Shown: piece by piece, positions 24,676 to 40,613 of the stretch | Layout: the number at the start of each line of letters is the position of its first letter | How positions within the stretch are numbered: the stretch's first letter is position 1 | Assembly: GCF_003014735.1 (NCBI RefSeq) | Contig: NZ_PYAX01000002.1 | Span: 620,001 to 684,000, forward strand | Length of the DNA stretch: 64,000 nt | DNA from: Saccharothrix carnea | GTDB taxonomy: Bacteria > Actinomycetota > Actinomycetes > Mycobacteriales > Pseudonocardiaceae | Reading direction: 5' to 3' | The notes under the pieces: model-generated | Database searches by the model: none | Told to the model about the DNA's origin: nothing | The model's input: the letters and a program-made list of their open reading frames with translations, nothing else | Position numbers and translations under genes: made by a program

Positions 24676-25627
24676 CCCGCAACTGGACGACGACCACCGT
24701 GATGTTGTCGTGCCCGCCCGCCTTCAACGCGACCTCCACCAGCTCCCGCGCCACCTCGATCGGCGGCACCCCGCGCGGCAGCACCTCCAGCAGGTCCTCC
24801 GGCTCCGGCACGTAGTTCCACAACCCGTCGCTGCACAGCACCAGCAACCCCGGCGTCTGGACCTTGAACGTCACCGTCTGCGGCGCCTCCACCCCCGAGT
24901 CCGCGCCCAACCACCGCGACAGCACGTGCGCCCGCCGGTCGGTCAGCGCCTCCTCCTCGGTCAGCACCCCCTCGGCGACCAGCTGCGCCGCCCACGTGTC
25001 GTCCGTGGTCAACCGCGCCGCACCCGCCTCGGCCACCAGGTAGGCGCGGCTGTCGCCCACCCACCCCACCGTCGCCGAATCGTCGGTCACCACCACCGAC
25101 ACGAACGTGCAGGACGGCGCCACCTCCGCCGCCTCCGGCCGCGCCAACCGGCTCACCGCCTCGTTCGCCGCCACCACCGCGTCGGTCGTCAACGCCTCGG
25201 CGTCCATCCCGGACTGCAACCCCGTCAACAGCACGTCCGCCGCCGTGTCCACCGCCTGCTGCGACGCCTGCTCGGCCCGCTCCGACGACGCCACCCCGTC
25301 GCACACCACCGCCGCCACACCGCGCCCGCGCACCCGGCCGAACGCCATCGAGTCCTCGTTGCGCTGCCGCCGCTTGCCCCGGTCGCTCACCCCCGCCACC
25401 CCGGGCAGCACGAACTCCACCCGGTCCCGCGCCGACGGCCGCGCCCGACCGCACTGCTCGCAGAACCCGTCCGCGTCGAACTCCTCGCCACCGCACGCGC
25501 ACATCGGCGGCCACTGCGCGCCCGGACCACCCACCGGTGTCCGCTGCACCCGCAGGTTGCGCCCGCACGCCTCGCAGAAGCGGTCCTGCGACGCCACCGG
25601 CGACGCGCACTCGGGACAGGATTCCAT
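24659..25627 (-). CDS. PP2C-family Ser/Thr phosphatase with zinc ribbons
   Basis: 322 aa. N-terminal zinc ribbons (CPECAS...FCEACG and CACGG...FCEQCG) resemble those of the kinase and FHA proteins of the same operon. The PPM/PP2C domain has RNEDS, VCDGVASS, GWVGDSRAYLV, CSDGLWN and GGHDNITVVVV, giving the Mn/Mg-binding aspartates. It should remove phosphates from Ser/Thr and thus counter PknG. No transmembrane segment, unlike PstP. It starts 3 bases after the pknG stop. Confidence 0.93.
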   Translation of the reverse strand: MESCPECASPVASQDRFCEACGRNLRVQRTPVGGPGAQWPPMCACGGEEFDADGFCEQCGRARPSARDRVEFVLPGVAGVSDRGKRRQRNEDSMAFGRVRGRGVAAVVCDGVASSERAEQASQQAVDTAADVLLTGLQSGMDAEALTTDAVVAANEAVSRLARPEAAEVAPSCTFVSVVVTDDSATVGWVGDSRAYLVAEAGAARLTTDDTWAAQLVAEGVLTEEEALTDRRAHVLSRWLGADSGVEAPQTVTFKVQTPGLLVLCSDGLWNYVPEPEDLLEVLPRGVPPIEVARELVEVALKAGGHDNITVVVVQLRGGHGA

Positions 25628-25630
25628 CAG

Positions 25631-29244
<3,614 letters not shown>

Positions 29245-29245
29245 G

Positions 29246-30205
29246 TCAGTCCCGGTACACGGCGACGGGCGGGACCGGCGGGTCACCGAGCCACCGCTGG
29301 TGCAGCCGCGTCCACGTGCCGTCCGCCCGCAGCCGCTCCAGCAGCGCGTTGACGAACCGCACGAAGTCCTCGTCGGCCTTCGGGAACGCCATCCCGTACG
29401 GCTCGGCGGCGAACTGCGGCCCCACCACCTTCGTGTAGGGGTCCTGGGCGGCGAACCCGGCCAGGATCGTGTCGTCGGTGGAGATCGCGTCCACCTGGCC
29501 CTGCTGCAGCATCACCAGGCAGTCCGTCCAGTGCGCCACCGCCACCGGCACCGGCTTCGTCGGCCTGGTCGCCACGTTCGCCAGCGAACTCGACCCCTTC
29601 GTCGCGCACACCCGCTTGCCGCCCAGCCCGTCGATGTCGGTCACGTCGGAGTTCGACGGCACCAGCACCCGCTGCCCGGCCTGCAGGTACACCGTGGAGA
29701 AGTTCACCTTCCGCCAGCGCTCGCAGGTCGCCGTCATGGTCCGCACCACGATGTCGACCTCGCCGCGCTCCAGGGTCGGTACGCGCTGCTCGGAGGTCAC
29801 CACCGTGAACTGGATCGCGCCCGGGTCGCCGAAGATCGCCCGCGCGACCTCCCGCACCAGGTCGACGTCGAAACCCTCCAGCTCGCCCGAGAACGGGTTG
29901 CGGAACCCCATCAGGTACGTGTTCTGGTCCACGCCCGCGATCAGCCTGCCCCGCTGCTGGATCCGCGCCATGGTCGACCCGGCCGGCATCTGCCCCGGCG
30001 GCGGCAACGGCCCGGTCGGGCGCAGGCTCGCGGTCGGATCGCACGACTCGGACGGCACGCCCGCCGTGCTCGGCGGCGCCGTCAGCTCCACCGCCTCCGC
30101 CGGGCGCGGCGGCACCGGGGTCCCGCCACCGATCGGCGGCGCACCACTGGGCACCGGCGCGCACCCCGTCACCACCAGCGCGAGCACCACGAGCAGCCGT
30201 CTCAT
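29246..30205 (-). CDS. glnH: GlnH-type amino-acid-binding lipoprotein
   Basis: 319 aa extracellular solute-binding protein family 3. Lipobox VTGC with Cys15, then a Pro-rich linker, then the bilobed domain: LIAGVDQNTYLMGFRNPFSG, LEGFDVDLVREVARAIFGDP, IVVRTMTATCERWRKVNFS, VCATKGSSSLANV and DAISTDDTILAGF. The mycobacterial orthologue binds aspartate and glutamate and passes the signal to GlnX and PknG rather than serving an ABC importer; no permease is encoded here, which fits. Coupled to glnX by ATGA. Confidence 0.92.
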   Translation of the reverse strand: MRRLLVVLALVVTGCAPVPSGAPPIGGGTPVPPRPAEAVELTAPPSTAGVPSESCDPTASLRPTGPLPPPGQMPAGSTMARIQQRGRLIAGVDQNTYLMGFRNPFSGELEGFDVDLVREVARAIFGDPGAIQFTVVTSEQRVPTLERGEVDIVVRTMTATCERWRKVNFSTVYLQAGQRVLVPSNSDVTDIDGLGGKRVCATKGSSSLANVATRPTKPVPVAVAHWTDCLVMLQQGQVDAISTDDTILAGFAAQDPYTKVVGPQFAAEPYGMAFPKADEDFVRFVNALLERLRADGTWTRLHQRWLGDPPVPPVAVYRD

Positions 30206-31485
30206 CGGTACTCCTTCAACCGCTGCCACAACCCGAACACCGACGCCGCGGCCGCCAGCAGCGCCAGCACCACCACCGCGGGCACCGTGCCGCCCAACCC
30301 GGCCCGCGCCCGCCCGATCGCGTCGGTCAGCTCCGCCCGCGCCGTGCCGATCGCGTCCACCAGGTCCGAGTCCAACGCGTCGAACGCCGTGGCCGCACCC
30401 CGCGCGTCCTGACCCAGCGCCAACGCCACCGCCGTGGTGAAGTCGCCCGCTTCGTCGGCCGCGCGGATCTCGCGGTGCGCCTGCTGCCACCGCGCGTGGT
30501 GCTCCACCGCCTCCACCACCGGCGGTGTCCCGTTGACCAGCCGCAACCGGCCCAGCAGGTCGTCCAGCGCCCGGTCGGCCTCGACGTACTCCGCCTCGTA
30601 GGTCGCGCCGCTGCCCCGCGCCACCAGCGTCAACGTCTCGTCGCCCCGCGCGGTCAGCGTCGCGATCCGGGCCCGCGCCAGCAGGTCGACCACGGTGGCC
30701 TCGTTCTTGCTGGCCGACGCGTTGTGGACCACCAGCAGGCTGGCCACCAGCACCCACAGCAGCGAGATCGCGGTCAACGCGGTCGCCACCACCAGCCCCG
30801 GGTTGAGCACCCGGTTCGTCTTGCGGGTCAGGTACCGCTGCGCGAGCACCAGCACCACCAGCGCGAGCACGCCCAGCAGGAACTCCAGCCACGGCAGCGA
30901 CCCGGCGTCCTCCAGGTCGCGCACCACGTTGCCGGTCTCCACCCCGTACAGCTCCCGCGCCGCCGGCAGCAGCCGCGTCCGCATCAACGTCGACGCCTCA
31001 CGCAGGTACGCCGCACCCACCGGGTTGCCCTGCCGGTTGTGCGCGCGGGCCGTCTCCACCAGCCCCGTGTACACCGGCAACTGGCCCGACAACGTCGACA
31101 GCGCCCGCGTCAGCTCGGGGGAGCGGGTGATCTCGCTGGTCGCCGCCGACAACGCCGCGGCGGCCTTCGCCACGTCCGCCTCGTACCGGGCGCGCAGCGC
31201 CGCCGACTCCACCCCGCCGGACAGGAACGCGCTGGACGCGGTGGCGTCCGCGTCCGCCATCGCCCGGTAGACCTCCTGCGCGGCGAACGCCAGCGGCTCA
31301 CTGCGGTCGGCCAACGCCTCCAGCGCGTCCGACCGGCGCTGCACCGACCACGCGGTCACCGCGCCGACCAGCAGGCTCACCACGATCAGCAGCAGGGCCA
31401 CCAGGCTCAGCCTGCCCGGTGTGCTGCGGGCAAGACCCGTCACCCGGCGCAGGGCACCGCGGTTCCGCTGGGCCTCGACCAGCAC
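30202..31485 (-). CDS. glnX: GlnX-type membrane sensor
   Basis: 427 aa. Four hydrophobic helices: one near residues 25-45 (LSLVALLLIVVSLLVGAV), two in the middle (LEFLLGVLALVVLVLAQRYL and PGLVVATALTAISLLWVLVA), and one at the C-terminus (GTVPAVVVLALLAAAASVFG). The two extracellular helical domains between them resemble four-helix sensor domains. There is no kinase or GGDEF output, as expected for GlnX, which in mycobacteria relays GlnH binding to PknG. GTG 31485 was chosen for the GGAAGGGGG ribosome site. First gene of the seven-gene operon. Confidence 0.9.
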   Translation of the reverse strand: MLVEAQRNRGALRRVTGLARSTPGRLSLVALLLIVVSLLVGAVTAWSVQRRSDALEALADRSEPLAFAAQEVYRAMADADATASSAFLSGGVESAALRARYEADVAKAAAALSAATSEITRSPELTRALSTLSGQLPVYTGLVETARAHNRQGNPVGAAYLREASTLMRTRLLPAARELYGVETGNVVRDLEDAGSLPWLEFLLGVLALVVLVLAQRYLTRKTNRVLNPGLVVATALTAISLLWVLVASLLVVHNASASKNEATVVDLLARARIATLTARGDETLTLVARGSGATYEAEYVEADRALDDLLGRLRLVNGTPPVVEAVEHHARWQQAHREIRAADEAGDFTTAVALALGQDARGAATAFDALDSDLVDAIGTARAELTDAIGRARAGLGGTVPAVVVLALLAAAASVFGLWQRLKEYR

Positions 31486-31620
31486 GACCGCCCCCTTCCC
31501 GAGGTGATCGGCGCCACTCGCCGCCCAGACAGCGTAGATCCAACAACCGCCGATCGGGACGCGAACGGGCCCGCCGGGCGCGGCGCACGCCCGGCGGGTC
31601 GAGCTCATCGGGTGACGCGC

Positions 31621-32124
31621 TCACACCCGGCGCAGCCGCGCGCGCACCTCCATCAGGGCCTCGCCCAGCAGGTTCGACCCGAGCCAGGACGCCGGGTCGG
31701 CCGCGCGCGGGTCGTCGGCGGCGAGCCCGATGCCCCAGATCCGGTCCAGCGGGCTCGCCTCCACCAACACCCGGTCACCGGTGCCGAGCAGGAACCGGCG
31801 GGCGCCGTCGTGCGCGCCGAACTTCGCCAGGTTGCCCCGCACCACGACGTCCAGCCGGTTCGCCACCCACGTGTCCTCGGCGAACCCGCGCACCTGACGG
31901 CCCAGCGACCTCGCCTCACCGGGCGTGTCGGCCGCGAGCACCCGCCGCGCGGTGTCCTCGTCGCCGAACACCAGCGCCTTGCCGTGCATCATGAAGTGCT
32001 CGGCGGTGCGGAAGGTGTGCCCGTCGACCGTGAACGGCGACTCCCACCACTGGCTCAGGCACTCCTCGCCGACCGGCGCACCGGAACGCGACCCGGGTCC
32101 CCAGAAGAACACGTACTCCGTCAC
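31621..32124 (-). CDS. NADAR family N-glycosidase (YbiA-like)
   Basis: 167 aa. NADAR domain: EYVFFWGPG at the start, LSQWWESPFTVDGHTFRTAE, HFMMHGKALVFGD, ARSLGRQVRGF and RIWGIGLAADDP. Known members hydrolyse N-glycosidic bonds in damaged riboflavin intermediates or remove ADP-ribose from modified bases. GTG 32124 gives the normal family N-terminus; a longer frame runs into the neighbouring gene. Alone on its transcript or trailing the PNPOx-like gene by 52 bases. Confidence 0.9.
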   Translation of the reverse strand: MTEYVFFWGPGSRSGAPVGEECLSQWWESPFTVDGHTFRTAEHFMMHGKALVFGDEDTARRVLAADTPGEARSLGRQVRGFAEDTWVANRLDVVVRGNLAKFGAHDGARRFLLGTGDRVLVEASPLDRIWGIGLAADDPRAADPASWLGSNLLGEALMEVRARLRRV

Positions 32125-32176
32125 GGCGCAGACCGTGCCACACGCCCGACCGGCGACACCAACGGTTTGCCCAGCC

Positions 32177-32752
32177 CTAGCGGGGCGGCAGCGGCAGCGG
32201 CACCGCGGGCAGGCCGTCCATGCTGACCCCGACGAAGTCCTTGTTCTCGCAGTACGCGGCGAACTCCTCGTCGGACTTGCGGTCGAAGTACTCCTCGTGC
32301 AGCGTCCGCTCACCCCGGTAGTCCATGAACGGCACGGCGAACCCGCACGTGTCGCTGATCAGCTTCGCGGTCACCACCACGACCGCCCGCAACGCCGACC
32401 CGTCCGCGTCGCCGAACCCCGCCACCAGCTCCGCGAACCTCGGATCGTCCCGGAACACCGGCTCACCCGTGCCGTGCACGCGCACGATGTTCGGCGGGCC
32501 GTCGAACGCGCACCACATCAGCGTGATCCGCCCGTTCTCCCGCAGGTGGGCGATCGTCTCGGCGTGGCTGCCGCCGAAGTCCAGGTACGCCACCCGCTGC
32601 TCGTCCAGCACCCGCCACGTGCCCCGGCGGCCCTTCGGCGACAGGTTCACGTGCCCGTCCGCGGACAGCGGCGCGGTCGCGGTGAAGAACACCGGCTGCG
32701 CCTCGATGAACTCGCGCAGGCGTCCTTCGATCCGTTCGTAGGTCTTTCCCAT
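32177..32752 (-). CDS. Pyridoxamine 5'-phosphate oxidase family protein
   Basis: 191 aa split-barrel flavin protein. YERIEGRLREFIEAQPVFFT, HVNLSPKGRRGTWRVLDEQR, VAYLDFGGSHAETIAHLREN and GRITLMWCAFDG give the FMN-binding half; DTCGFAVPFMDYRGER follows. This branch is common in actinobacteria and is not the vitamin B6 enzyme itself. ATG 32752 starts the recognisable domain. Substrate unknown. Confidence 0.88.
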   Translation of the reverse strand: MGKTYERIEGRLREFIEAQPVFFTATAPLSADGHVNLSPKGRRGTWRVLDEQRVAYLDFGGSHAETIAHLRENGRITLMWCAFDGPPNIVRVHGTGEPVFRDDPRFAELVAGFGDADGSALRAVVVVTAKLISDTCGFAVPFMDYRGERTLHEEYFDRKSDEEFAAYCENKDFVGVSMDGLPAVPLPLPPR

Positions 32753-32880
32753 GACGCCAGTATCACCCGTCATCGACCCCACCTCGCCGCACAATTCTCT
32801 TTGCGCACCGCCTCCCCGCCTCACCAGATTCCCGCCATGACCTCCGAGATCCGCCGTTCCCTGGTCCAGCACTCCCGGCT

Positions 32881-36305
<3,425 letters not shown>

Positions 36306-36332
36306 GTCAGCGTCGTCACCTCACGCTCCACC

Positions 36333-36689
36333 TCAGCCGACGAAGTCCTGGAACGGCCGCACCTCGACCGGCAGCGCGCACGCCACGCCCATCCGCCGAC
36401 CCCACTCCAACGCCGCGTCCAGGTCCGGCACGTCGATGATGCTGAACCCGCCGATGAACTCCTTGCTCTCGGTGAACGGGCCGTCCGTCACCAGCACCTC
36501 GCCGTTCTCGCCCGGACGCAGCGTGGTCGCCGTCTCCGGCGCGTGCAGACCACCGGCGAACACCCACACCCCGGCCTCCCGCATGTCGGCGTCCACCGCC
36601 TGCACGTCCTTCATGATCTTCTCCAGCTCCGCCGGGTCCGGGATGTCGTAGCCGGCGGGCTCGATCACGCTGATCAGGTACTGGGTCAT
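36333..36689 (-). CDS. DGPF/YCII-related protein
   Basis: 118 aa dimeric ferredoxin-like fold. The signature is TDGPFTESKEFIGGF, here with DGPF at about 69-72, and VEVRPFQDF at the end. Always found next to ECF42 sigma factors; in Streptomyces the pair is linked to stress and secondary metabolism, but the biochemical role is unknown. ATG 36689 has GAGGAGCACGAG upstream. The upstream leader contains TAGAGGGT-like sequence that could be part of an autoregulated promoter. Confidence 0.92.
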   Translation of the reverse strand: MTQYLISVIEPAGYDIPDPAELEKIMKDVQAVDADMREAGVWVFAGGLHAPETATTLRPGENGEVLVTDGPFTESKEFIGGFSIIDVPDLDAALEWGRRMGVACALPVEVRPFQDFVG

Positions 36690-36773
36690 CTCGTGCTCCT
36701 CGAGGTCGGAGGGTTTCCGCACCCTCTACACGAACGGCCGGCGACGACTTCGACACCGCGACGGAGAAAATTC

Positions 36774-36944
36774 TCAGACCACTACGACGAGCTCGCCGAC
36801 CCGCTCCGACCGGTTCACCCCGGACGCGCCCACCTCCACCCGCACCCACCCCGGCAGCGGCTCGGGCACCGGCCGCCCGACCACGGCCGGGTTCTCCACC
36901 GGCCCCGGCCCGCTCAGCACCACCGCCCGCGTCGACCCGGTCAT
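36774..36944 (-). pseudogene. Truncated zinc-type alcohol dehydrogenase, N-terminal piece
   Basis: 56 codons from ATG 36944, overlapping the MarR stop (ATGA). The product TRAVVLSGPGPVENPAVVGR continues to GVNRSERVGELVVVV, the first strands of a GroES-like medium-chain dehydrogenase/quinone oxidoreductase, and then ends at TGA 36774. The catalytic and Rossmann domains are gone. The coupled start shows it was once the MarR-controlled gene of this operon. Confidence 0.7.
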
Positions 36945-37381
36945 CCGTGGTGCTCCAGGACCACGTTCAACACGCGCACCAACTCCTCGCGCTCGGCCGC
37001 CGACAACGGCGCCAGCAACGCCTCCTGAGCCCGCCCCAGCACCCGGTCCAGGTGACGGAGGTGGGCCGTGCCGGACGGGGTGACGCTGACGATGTTGCGC
37101 CGCTTGTCACCCGGGTCCGGCCGGCGCTCCACGAACCCCTTGTCCGCCAGCTCGTTGACCGTCGCCACCACGTCGCTGCGGTCCAGCCCGCCCCGCCGGC
37201 CCAGGTCAGCCTGGCTGGCCGGGCCGAACTCGTCCAGCGCGGCCAGCAGCGAGTAGTGGTAGCGCCGCGCGTCCACCGCGCCCAACGCCTCCGACACCAG
37301 CCGGTGCGCCTGGGTCGTGGCCTGCCCGAGCAGCCAGCTCGCCGTGCCGCGCAGCCGCCGCGGCGCGCCTGAGGTCTCCAT
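36941..37381 (-). CDS. MarR family transcriptional regulator
   Basis: 146 aa winged helix. YHYSLLAALDEFGPASQADL precedes the recognition helix LDRSDVVATVNELADKGFVE and wing RRPDPGDKRRNIVSVTPSG. ATG 37381 is 8 bases after TAGACT on the minus strand (37390-37395), so the transcript is probably leaderless. The inverted repeat at 37403-37417 lies in the -35 region and is the likely operator. Its former target, the alcohol dehydrogenase gene, is truncated, so it may now regulate only itself or distant genes. Confidence 0.9.
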   Translation of the reverse strand: METSGAPRRLRGTASWLLGQATTQAHRLVSEALGAVDARRYHYSLLAALDEFGPASQADLGRRGGLDRSDVVATVNELADKGFVERRPDPGDKRRNIVSVTPSGTAHLRHLDRVLGRAQEALLAPLSAAEREELVRVLNVVLEHHG

Positions 37382-37402
37382 GCGACCGCAGTCTACCCAC
37401 TT

Positions 37403-37417
37403 GTTGGCCCCACCAAC
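37403..37417. promoter_or_regulatory. Likely MarR operator
   Basis: GTTGG-CCCCA-CCAAC inverted repeat, 7 bases upstream of the TAGACT -10 box of the MarR gene. Position between -35 and -10 suits autorepression. Confidence 0.5.
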
Positions 37418-37451
37418 GGTCAGGAATTTCTGTTGTGCCAATCGGCGCGGT

Positions 37452-38549
37452 TCAGGCGTGACCGCCGACCGACACCGGGCCCAGGACCAACTCCGACCGC
37501 CCTTCCAGGAACTCGCCCACCCGCGCCACCTCCCGGTCCAACTCCGCCGCCCCCGCCCGCGACAACCCGCCGAACAGCTCCACCGTCACCACGATCCGTC
37601 GACCCGACCGCTTCTGGTGCCACACCCCGGCCACCACGCCGTCCACCAGCACCACCGGGAAGTTCCCCGCCTGCCCACCCGACAACGCCCGCTCGAACGC
37701 CCGACCCGGGAACACCACCTCACGCGGGTGGCTGCCCACCACGTAGGCGTCGAAGTAGGGGAGCAGCCGCACCCCGCCCGGCGGCTCGTCCGGCCACGAC
37801 GTGTCGCCCCGCACCACCCAACCGCCCTCGACCAGCTCCACGTCCGCCCGCTCGAACAGCGCGTCCACCCACCGCTTCGGCGCGGCCAGCCACCTCGCGA
37901 AGTGCGCCTCCGTCGCCGGCCCGTACGACCGCAGGTAGGCGTGCAGCAACTCCACCGCACCCTCCGCTGCCGGCGCGAAACCCGGCAACCACCGCCGCGG
38001 GCTCGTGTAGGCGACCTTGCGGCCCTTGTTCGGCGCGAAGCACATCGCGCCCCGGTTCGACGCCACCCCCATCGCCTCCACCCACCGCGGCCACGGCGTG
38101 CCGCCGAACGCCTCCATCACCCGCTCGCCCGCCCACGCGCCGGTCCGCGCCACCACCGCCTCGGTCAACTCGTCACCGGTCAGCTCGTCGTCCCGCAACG
38201 CGTCCGCGATCGCCGCCACCACCTCCGCTGTCTGCTCCTCGGTCAGCAACCGCAGCCGTTGCGGCAACGCCGACAACGCACCCGTCCACATCGGCAGGTC
38301 CGCCGCCGGCAGCAGGTGCACCGTGCCGCGAGGCCCCCGCGTCTTCACCAACGCCCGGTCCACCCACACCGCGTCCCGCACCCGCTGCCGGGTCAGCGTC
38401 GTGCGGATCCCGATCGACAACTCCGCCGCCGACATCACCTGGGCGTGCGCACCGCACATCGCCCGCACCACCGCCACCGGGTCCGCCGACGGCTCCACCA
38501 ACGAGTGCCGCCGCAACCGGCGGCCGATCACCCCGTCCACGACGCTCAC
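37452..38549 (-). CDS. Winged-helix DNA-binding protein (HTH_42/AlkZ superfamily)
   Basis: 365 aa. Matches the HTH_42 domain family: early HSLVEPSADPVAVVRAMCGA and AQVMSAAELSIGIR, ALVKTRGPRGTVHLLPAADL, then GEFLEGRSELVLGP at the end. Relatives include the DNA glycosylase AlkZ, which unhooks interstrand crosslinks, and its biosynthetic-cluster resistance paralogues; the AlkZ catalytic Q-x-Q motif is not evident in the matching HAQV region, so activity is uncertain. GTG 38549 overlaps the stop of a truncated leader gene (GTGA). A second family member is at 47438-48499. Confidence 0.8.
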   Translation of the reverse strand: MSVVDGVIGRRLRRHSLVEPSADPVAVVRAMCGAHAQVMSAAELSIGIRTTLTRQRVRDAVWVDRALVKTRGPRGTVHLLPAADLPMWTGALSALPQRLRLLTEEQTAEVVAAIADALRDDELTGDELTEAVVARTGAWAGERVMEAFGGTPWPRWVEAMGVASNRGAMCFAPNKGRKVAYTSPRRWLPGFAPAAEGAVELLHAYLRSYGPATEAHFARWLAAPKRWVDALFERADVELVEGGWVVRGDTSWPDEPPGGVRLLPYFDAYVVGSHPREVVFPGRAFERALSGGQAGNFPVVLVDGVVAGVWHQKRSGRRIVVTVELFGGLSRAGAAELDREVARVGEFLEGRSELVLGPVSVGGHA

Positions 38550-38677
38550 CGGACCTTCGCGAAGAACGTGTTCCGACACCCGTGCACCAGCAGCAACGGC
38601 AGCGCGTCGGCAGCGCCGCTGCACACGTGCAGGTCGGACTGCGGCACGGCGATGCGGAACTCCCGGAACTCGGTCAC
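38546..38677 (-). pseudogene. Truncated alpha/beta hydrolase fragment, now a leader ORF
   Basis: 43 codons from GTG 38677. The first part, TEFREFRIAVPQSDLHVC, is the N-terminus of an epoxide-hydrolase-like protein, then an ALPLLLVHG piece, then the stop overlapping the winged-helix start. It still has a TAGCGT -10 box 7 bases before its GTG (38685-38690), so it probably carries the promoter for the winged-helix gene. An internal deletion is likely. Confidence 0.55.
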
Positions 38678-38715
38678 GGCGACGACGCTAGAACCCGACC
38701 AGGACAGGAACGGTC

Positions 38716-39165
38716 CTAGATCAACCCGGGATGCCCGAACTGCGCGATCCGCAGCCCGCCCTCCACCACGACCGTGTCGACCAGCCGGAACCCCAGACCC
38801 TCGTACAACGCGATCGCGGGCGCGTTCGCCGCACCCGTCGACACGATCGCCGGACCGCCCTCAGCCAGCACCTGCTCCACCAGCCGCCTGGCGAACCCCA
38901 GCCGGAAGTGGCTCGGCGCCACGCACAGCCGGTCGATGTCCAGCACGCCGTCCACCTTCGCGAAGCCGACGAACGCCACCAGGTCGTTGTCGACGTACCC
39001 GCCCAGCCACCGCAACGGCACTCTCCGGATGTCCTCGACCGACTCGTGCAGACCCGGTATCGCCGTGCTGCCGATCAACTCCGACTCGATCGCGTACGAC
39101 TGCAACGCGATCCGGTGCACGGCGGTCGCCGTCCCGTCATCGGTGAGGTCCAGGGGAACGATCAT
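38716..39165 (-). CDS. GNAT family N-acetyltransferase
   Basis: 149 aa. IDRLCVAPSHFRLGFARRLV is the acetyl-CoA-binding motif A (Q/RxxGxG/A variant RLGFAR), VSTGAANAPAIALYEGLGFR is motif B. ATG 39165 has AAGGATGG 6 bases upstream and was preferred over ATG 39174. Single gene, divergent from the NTF2 cassette by 427 bases. Acceptor unknown. Confidence 0.88.
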   Translation of the reverse strand: MIVPLDLTDDGTATAVHRIALQSYAIESELIGSTAIPGLHESVEDIRRVPLRWLGGYVDNDLVAFVGFAKVDGVLDIDRLCVAPSHFRLGFARRLVEQVLAEGGPAIVSTGAANAPAIALYEGLGFRLVDTVVVEGGLRIAQFGHPGLI

Positions 39166-39592
39166 GCGGCCCATCCTTTCCCACGAGGTGACCCGCCGGT
39201 TACCCCTTTCGATCACCGCCGGAACGCCGACCTCGGCCGGGCACGAACCGGCCGGCGCGACCCCGCGAAGCCCTCGTCCCGCGCGGCCCCGGCCATCACC
39301 CAATGGAACGAATACAACACGTATGGCAATTCCGCCACGCCCGATGAGCGGATCCGTCCATCCAGGACGGCAGGTAATTCCAGCGCAACTCGAATCAGTA
39401 GTCATGTGCGCAAGAGTGAAGATGGCACTTCGCAAAAACCGGGGTGATGATGATTCAAGGGGTGGGTGAACGTCGCAACAGGTTCCGATAGTCACAGACC
39501 AGTGGTGTGTCGCTTTCCACCCTTCTGGACGGTAGCGCCGGCCGGTGCCGGCCCCTGTCTACCGACGTCCACCAAGAAACGAGGAGTCACCG
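39166..39592. other. Long promoter region upstream of the five-gene cassette
   Basis: 427 bases without a gene. The left half is GC-rich; around 39290-39480 the sequence is unusually AT-rich for this chromosome. A GCCGG-rich inverted stretch lies near 39535-39556, close to the ribosome site of the first cassette gene. It likely contains the main cassette promoter, but I could not assign a clear -35/-10 pair. Confidence 0.45.
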
Positions 39593-40069
39593 ATGACCAG
39601 TACGGCACCGAGCGTCGTCGATCGCGAGGCGATGCTCAATTCATACTACGGTCCGTTCACCAGCGAACAGGAGAAGGAAGTCCTCGGCGTCCCACTGCGC
39701 CTCGTCGGCGCCTGGGCGAAGAACGACGCCGCCGGCGTCGCGAACACCTTCACCGAGGACGGCATCCTGATCCTTCCGGGTGACGTGCTGAAGAAGGGCC
39801 GCGAGGAGATCCACGCCTTCATGAGCGAGGCCTACTCGGGCCCCTTCAAGGGCACCGGCGTCACCGGCAACCCGGTCGACGTCCGCTTCGTCTCCGACGA
39901 CGTCGCGCTGCTGCGCACGCACGGCGGCATCCTGGCCCCCGGCGAGACCGACATCGCGCCCGAGCGCGCCGTGCGGTCCACGTGGGTCTGCGTGAAGCAG
40001 GACGGTGAGTGGCGACTCGCGGGCTACCAGAACAGCCCTCGGGGCGACGGCGCGACCCTGCGCTGGTAA
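39593..40069 (+). CDS. SnoaL/NTF2-like protein (SgcJ/EcaC type), first of a tandem pair
   Basis: 158 aa. NTF2-like cone fold: EVLGVPLRLVGAWAKNDAAG, VANTFTEDGILILPGDVLKKG, a long strand region, and RSTWVCVKQDGEWRLAGYQN as the closing strands. SgcJ/EcaC-type members are small pocket proteins found in natural-product and catabolic clusters. ATG 39593 has ACGAGGAG upstream. First gene of the five-gene cassette. Clear paralogue of the next gene (shared YY..FT, PERxVRxTWV). Function unknown. Confidence 0.82.
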   Translation: MTSTAPSVVDREAMLNSYYGPFTSEQEKEVLGVPLRLVGAWAKNDAAGVANTFTEDGILILPGDVLKKGREEIHAFMSEAYSGPFKGTGVTGNPVDVRFVSDDVALLRTHGGILAPGETDIAPERAVRSTWVCVKQDGEWRLAGYQNSPRGDGATLRW

Positions 40070-40106
40070 TCGGCCGCTAGCCACACAGAACCAAGGAGTG
40101 CCAGAC

Positions 40107-40589
40107 ATGCCCACAGCGACCAACGGGTGGGGCGACGCCTCACAGCTCCTCGCCGAAGCCGGGGTCCCCGAAGACCCCACCTACTACCGGGGCTTCACCG
40201 CCGACGACGAGAAGGCGGTGCTGACCGTCCCCATGCGCATCCAGGAGGCGTGGGAGCGCAACGACGCCGACATGTTCGCCGACACCTTCGCCGACAACGG
40301 CAGCCTGCTGATGCAGGACACCCAGCTCACCAGCCGCGAGGACATCCGCCGGTACATGGCGGAAGGCTTCCGCGGCGGCCTCAGGGGAGCCCGGGTCCGC
40401 GGCGGACCACTGGAGATCAACTTCCTCACCGACACCGCCGCGATCGTGATCAGCGAAGGCGGCATCCAGCTCGCGGACGAGTCGGCCACCGCGCCGGAGC
40501 GCAAGGTCCGCGTCACCTGGGTGATCGCCAAGCAGGCCGACGGCACGCTGAAGCTGATCTCCCACCACAGCAGCCCCATCAAGGGCTGA
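40107..40589 (+). CDS. SnoaL/NTF2-like protein, second of a tandem pair
   Basis: 160 aa. Same fold and order as the previous protein: YYRGFTADDEKAVLTVPMRI, AWERNDADMFADTFADNGSL, then PERKVRVTWVIAKQADGTLK. The N-terminus has about 20 extra residues. Identity between the pair is roughly a third by eye, so the duplication is old and the two may form a heteromer or have different ligands. ATG 40107 follows AAGGAG. 37 bases separate the genes; the peroxiredoxin starts 24 bases later. Confidence 0.82.
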   Translation: MPTATNGWGDASQLLAEAGVPEDPTYYRGFTADDEKAVLTVPMRIQEAWERNDADMFADTFADNGSLLMQDTQLTSREDIRRYMAEGFRGGLRGARVRGGPLEINFLTDTAAIVISEGGIQLADESATAPERKVRVTWVIAKQADGTLKLISHHSSPIKG

Positions 40590-40613
40590 GGCCCACACGA
40601 CGAGAGGACTGCC

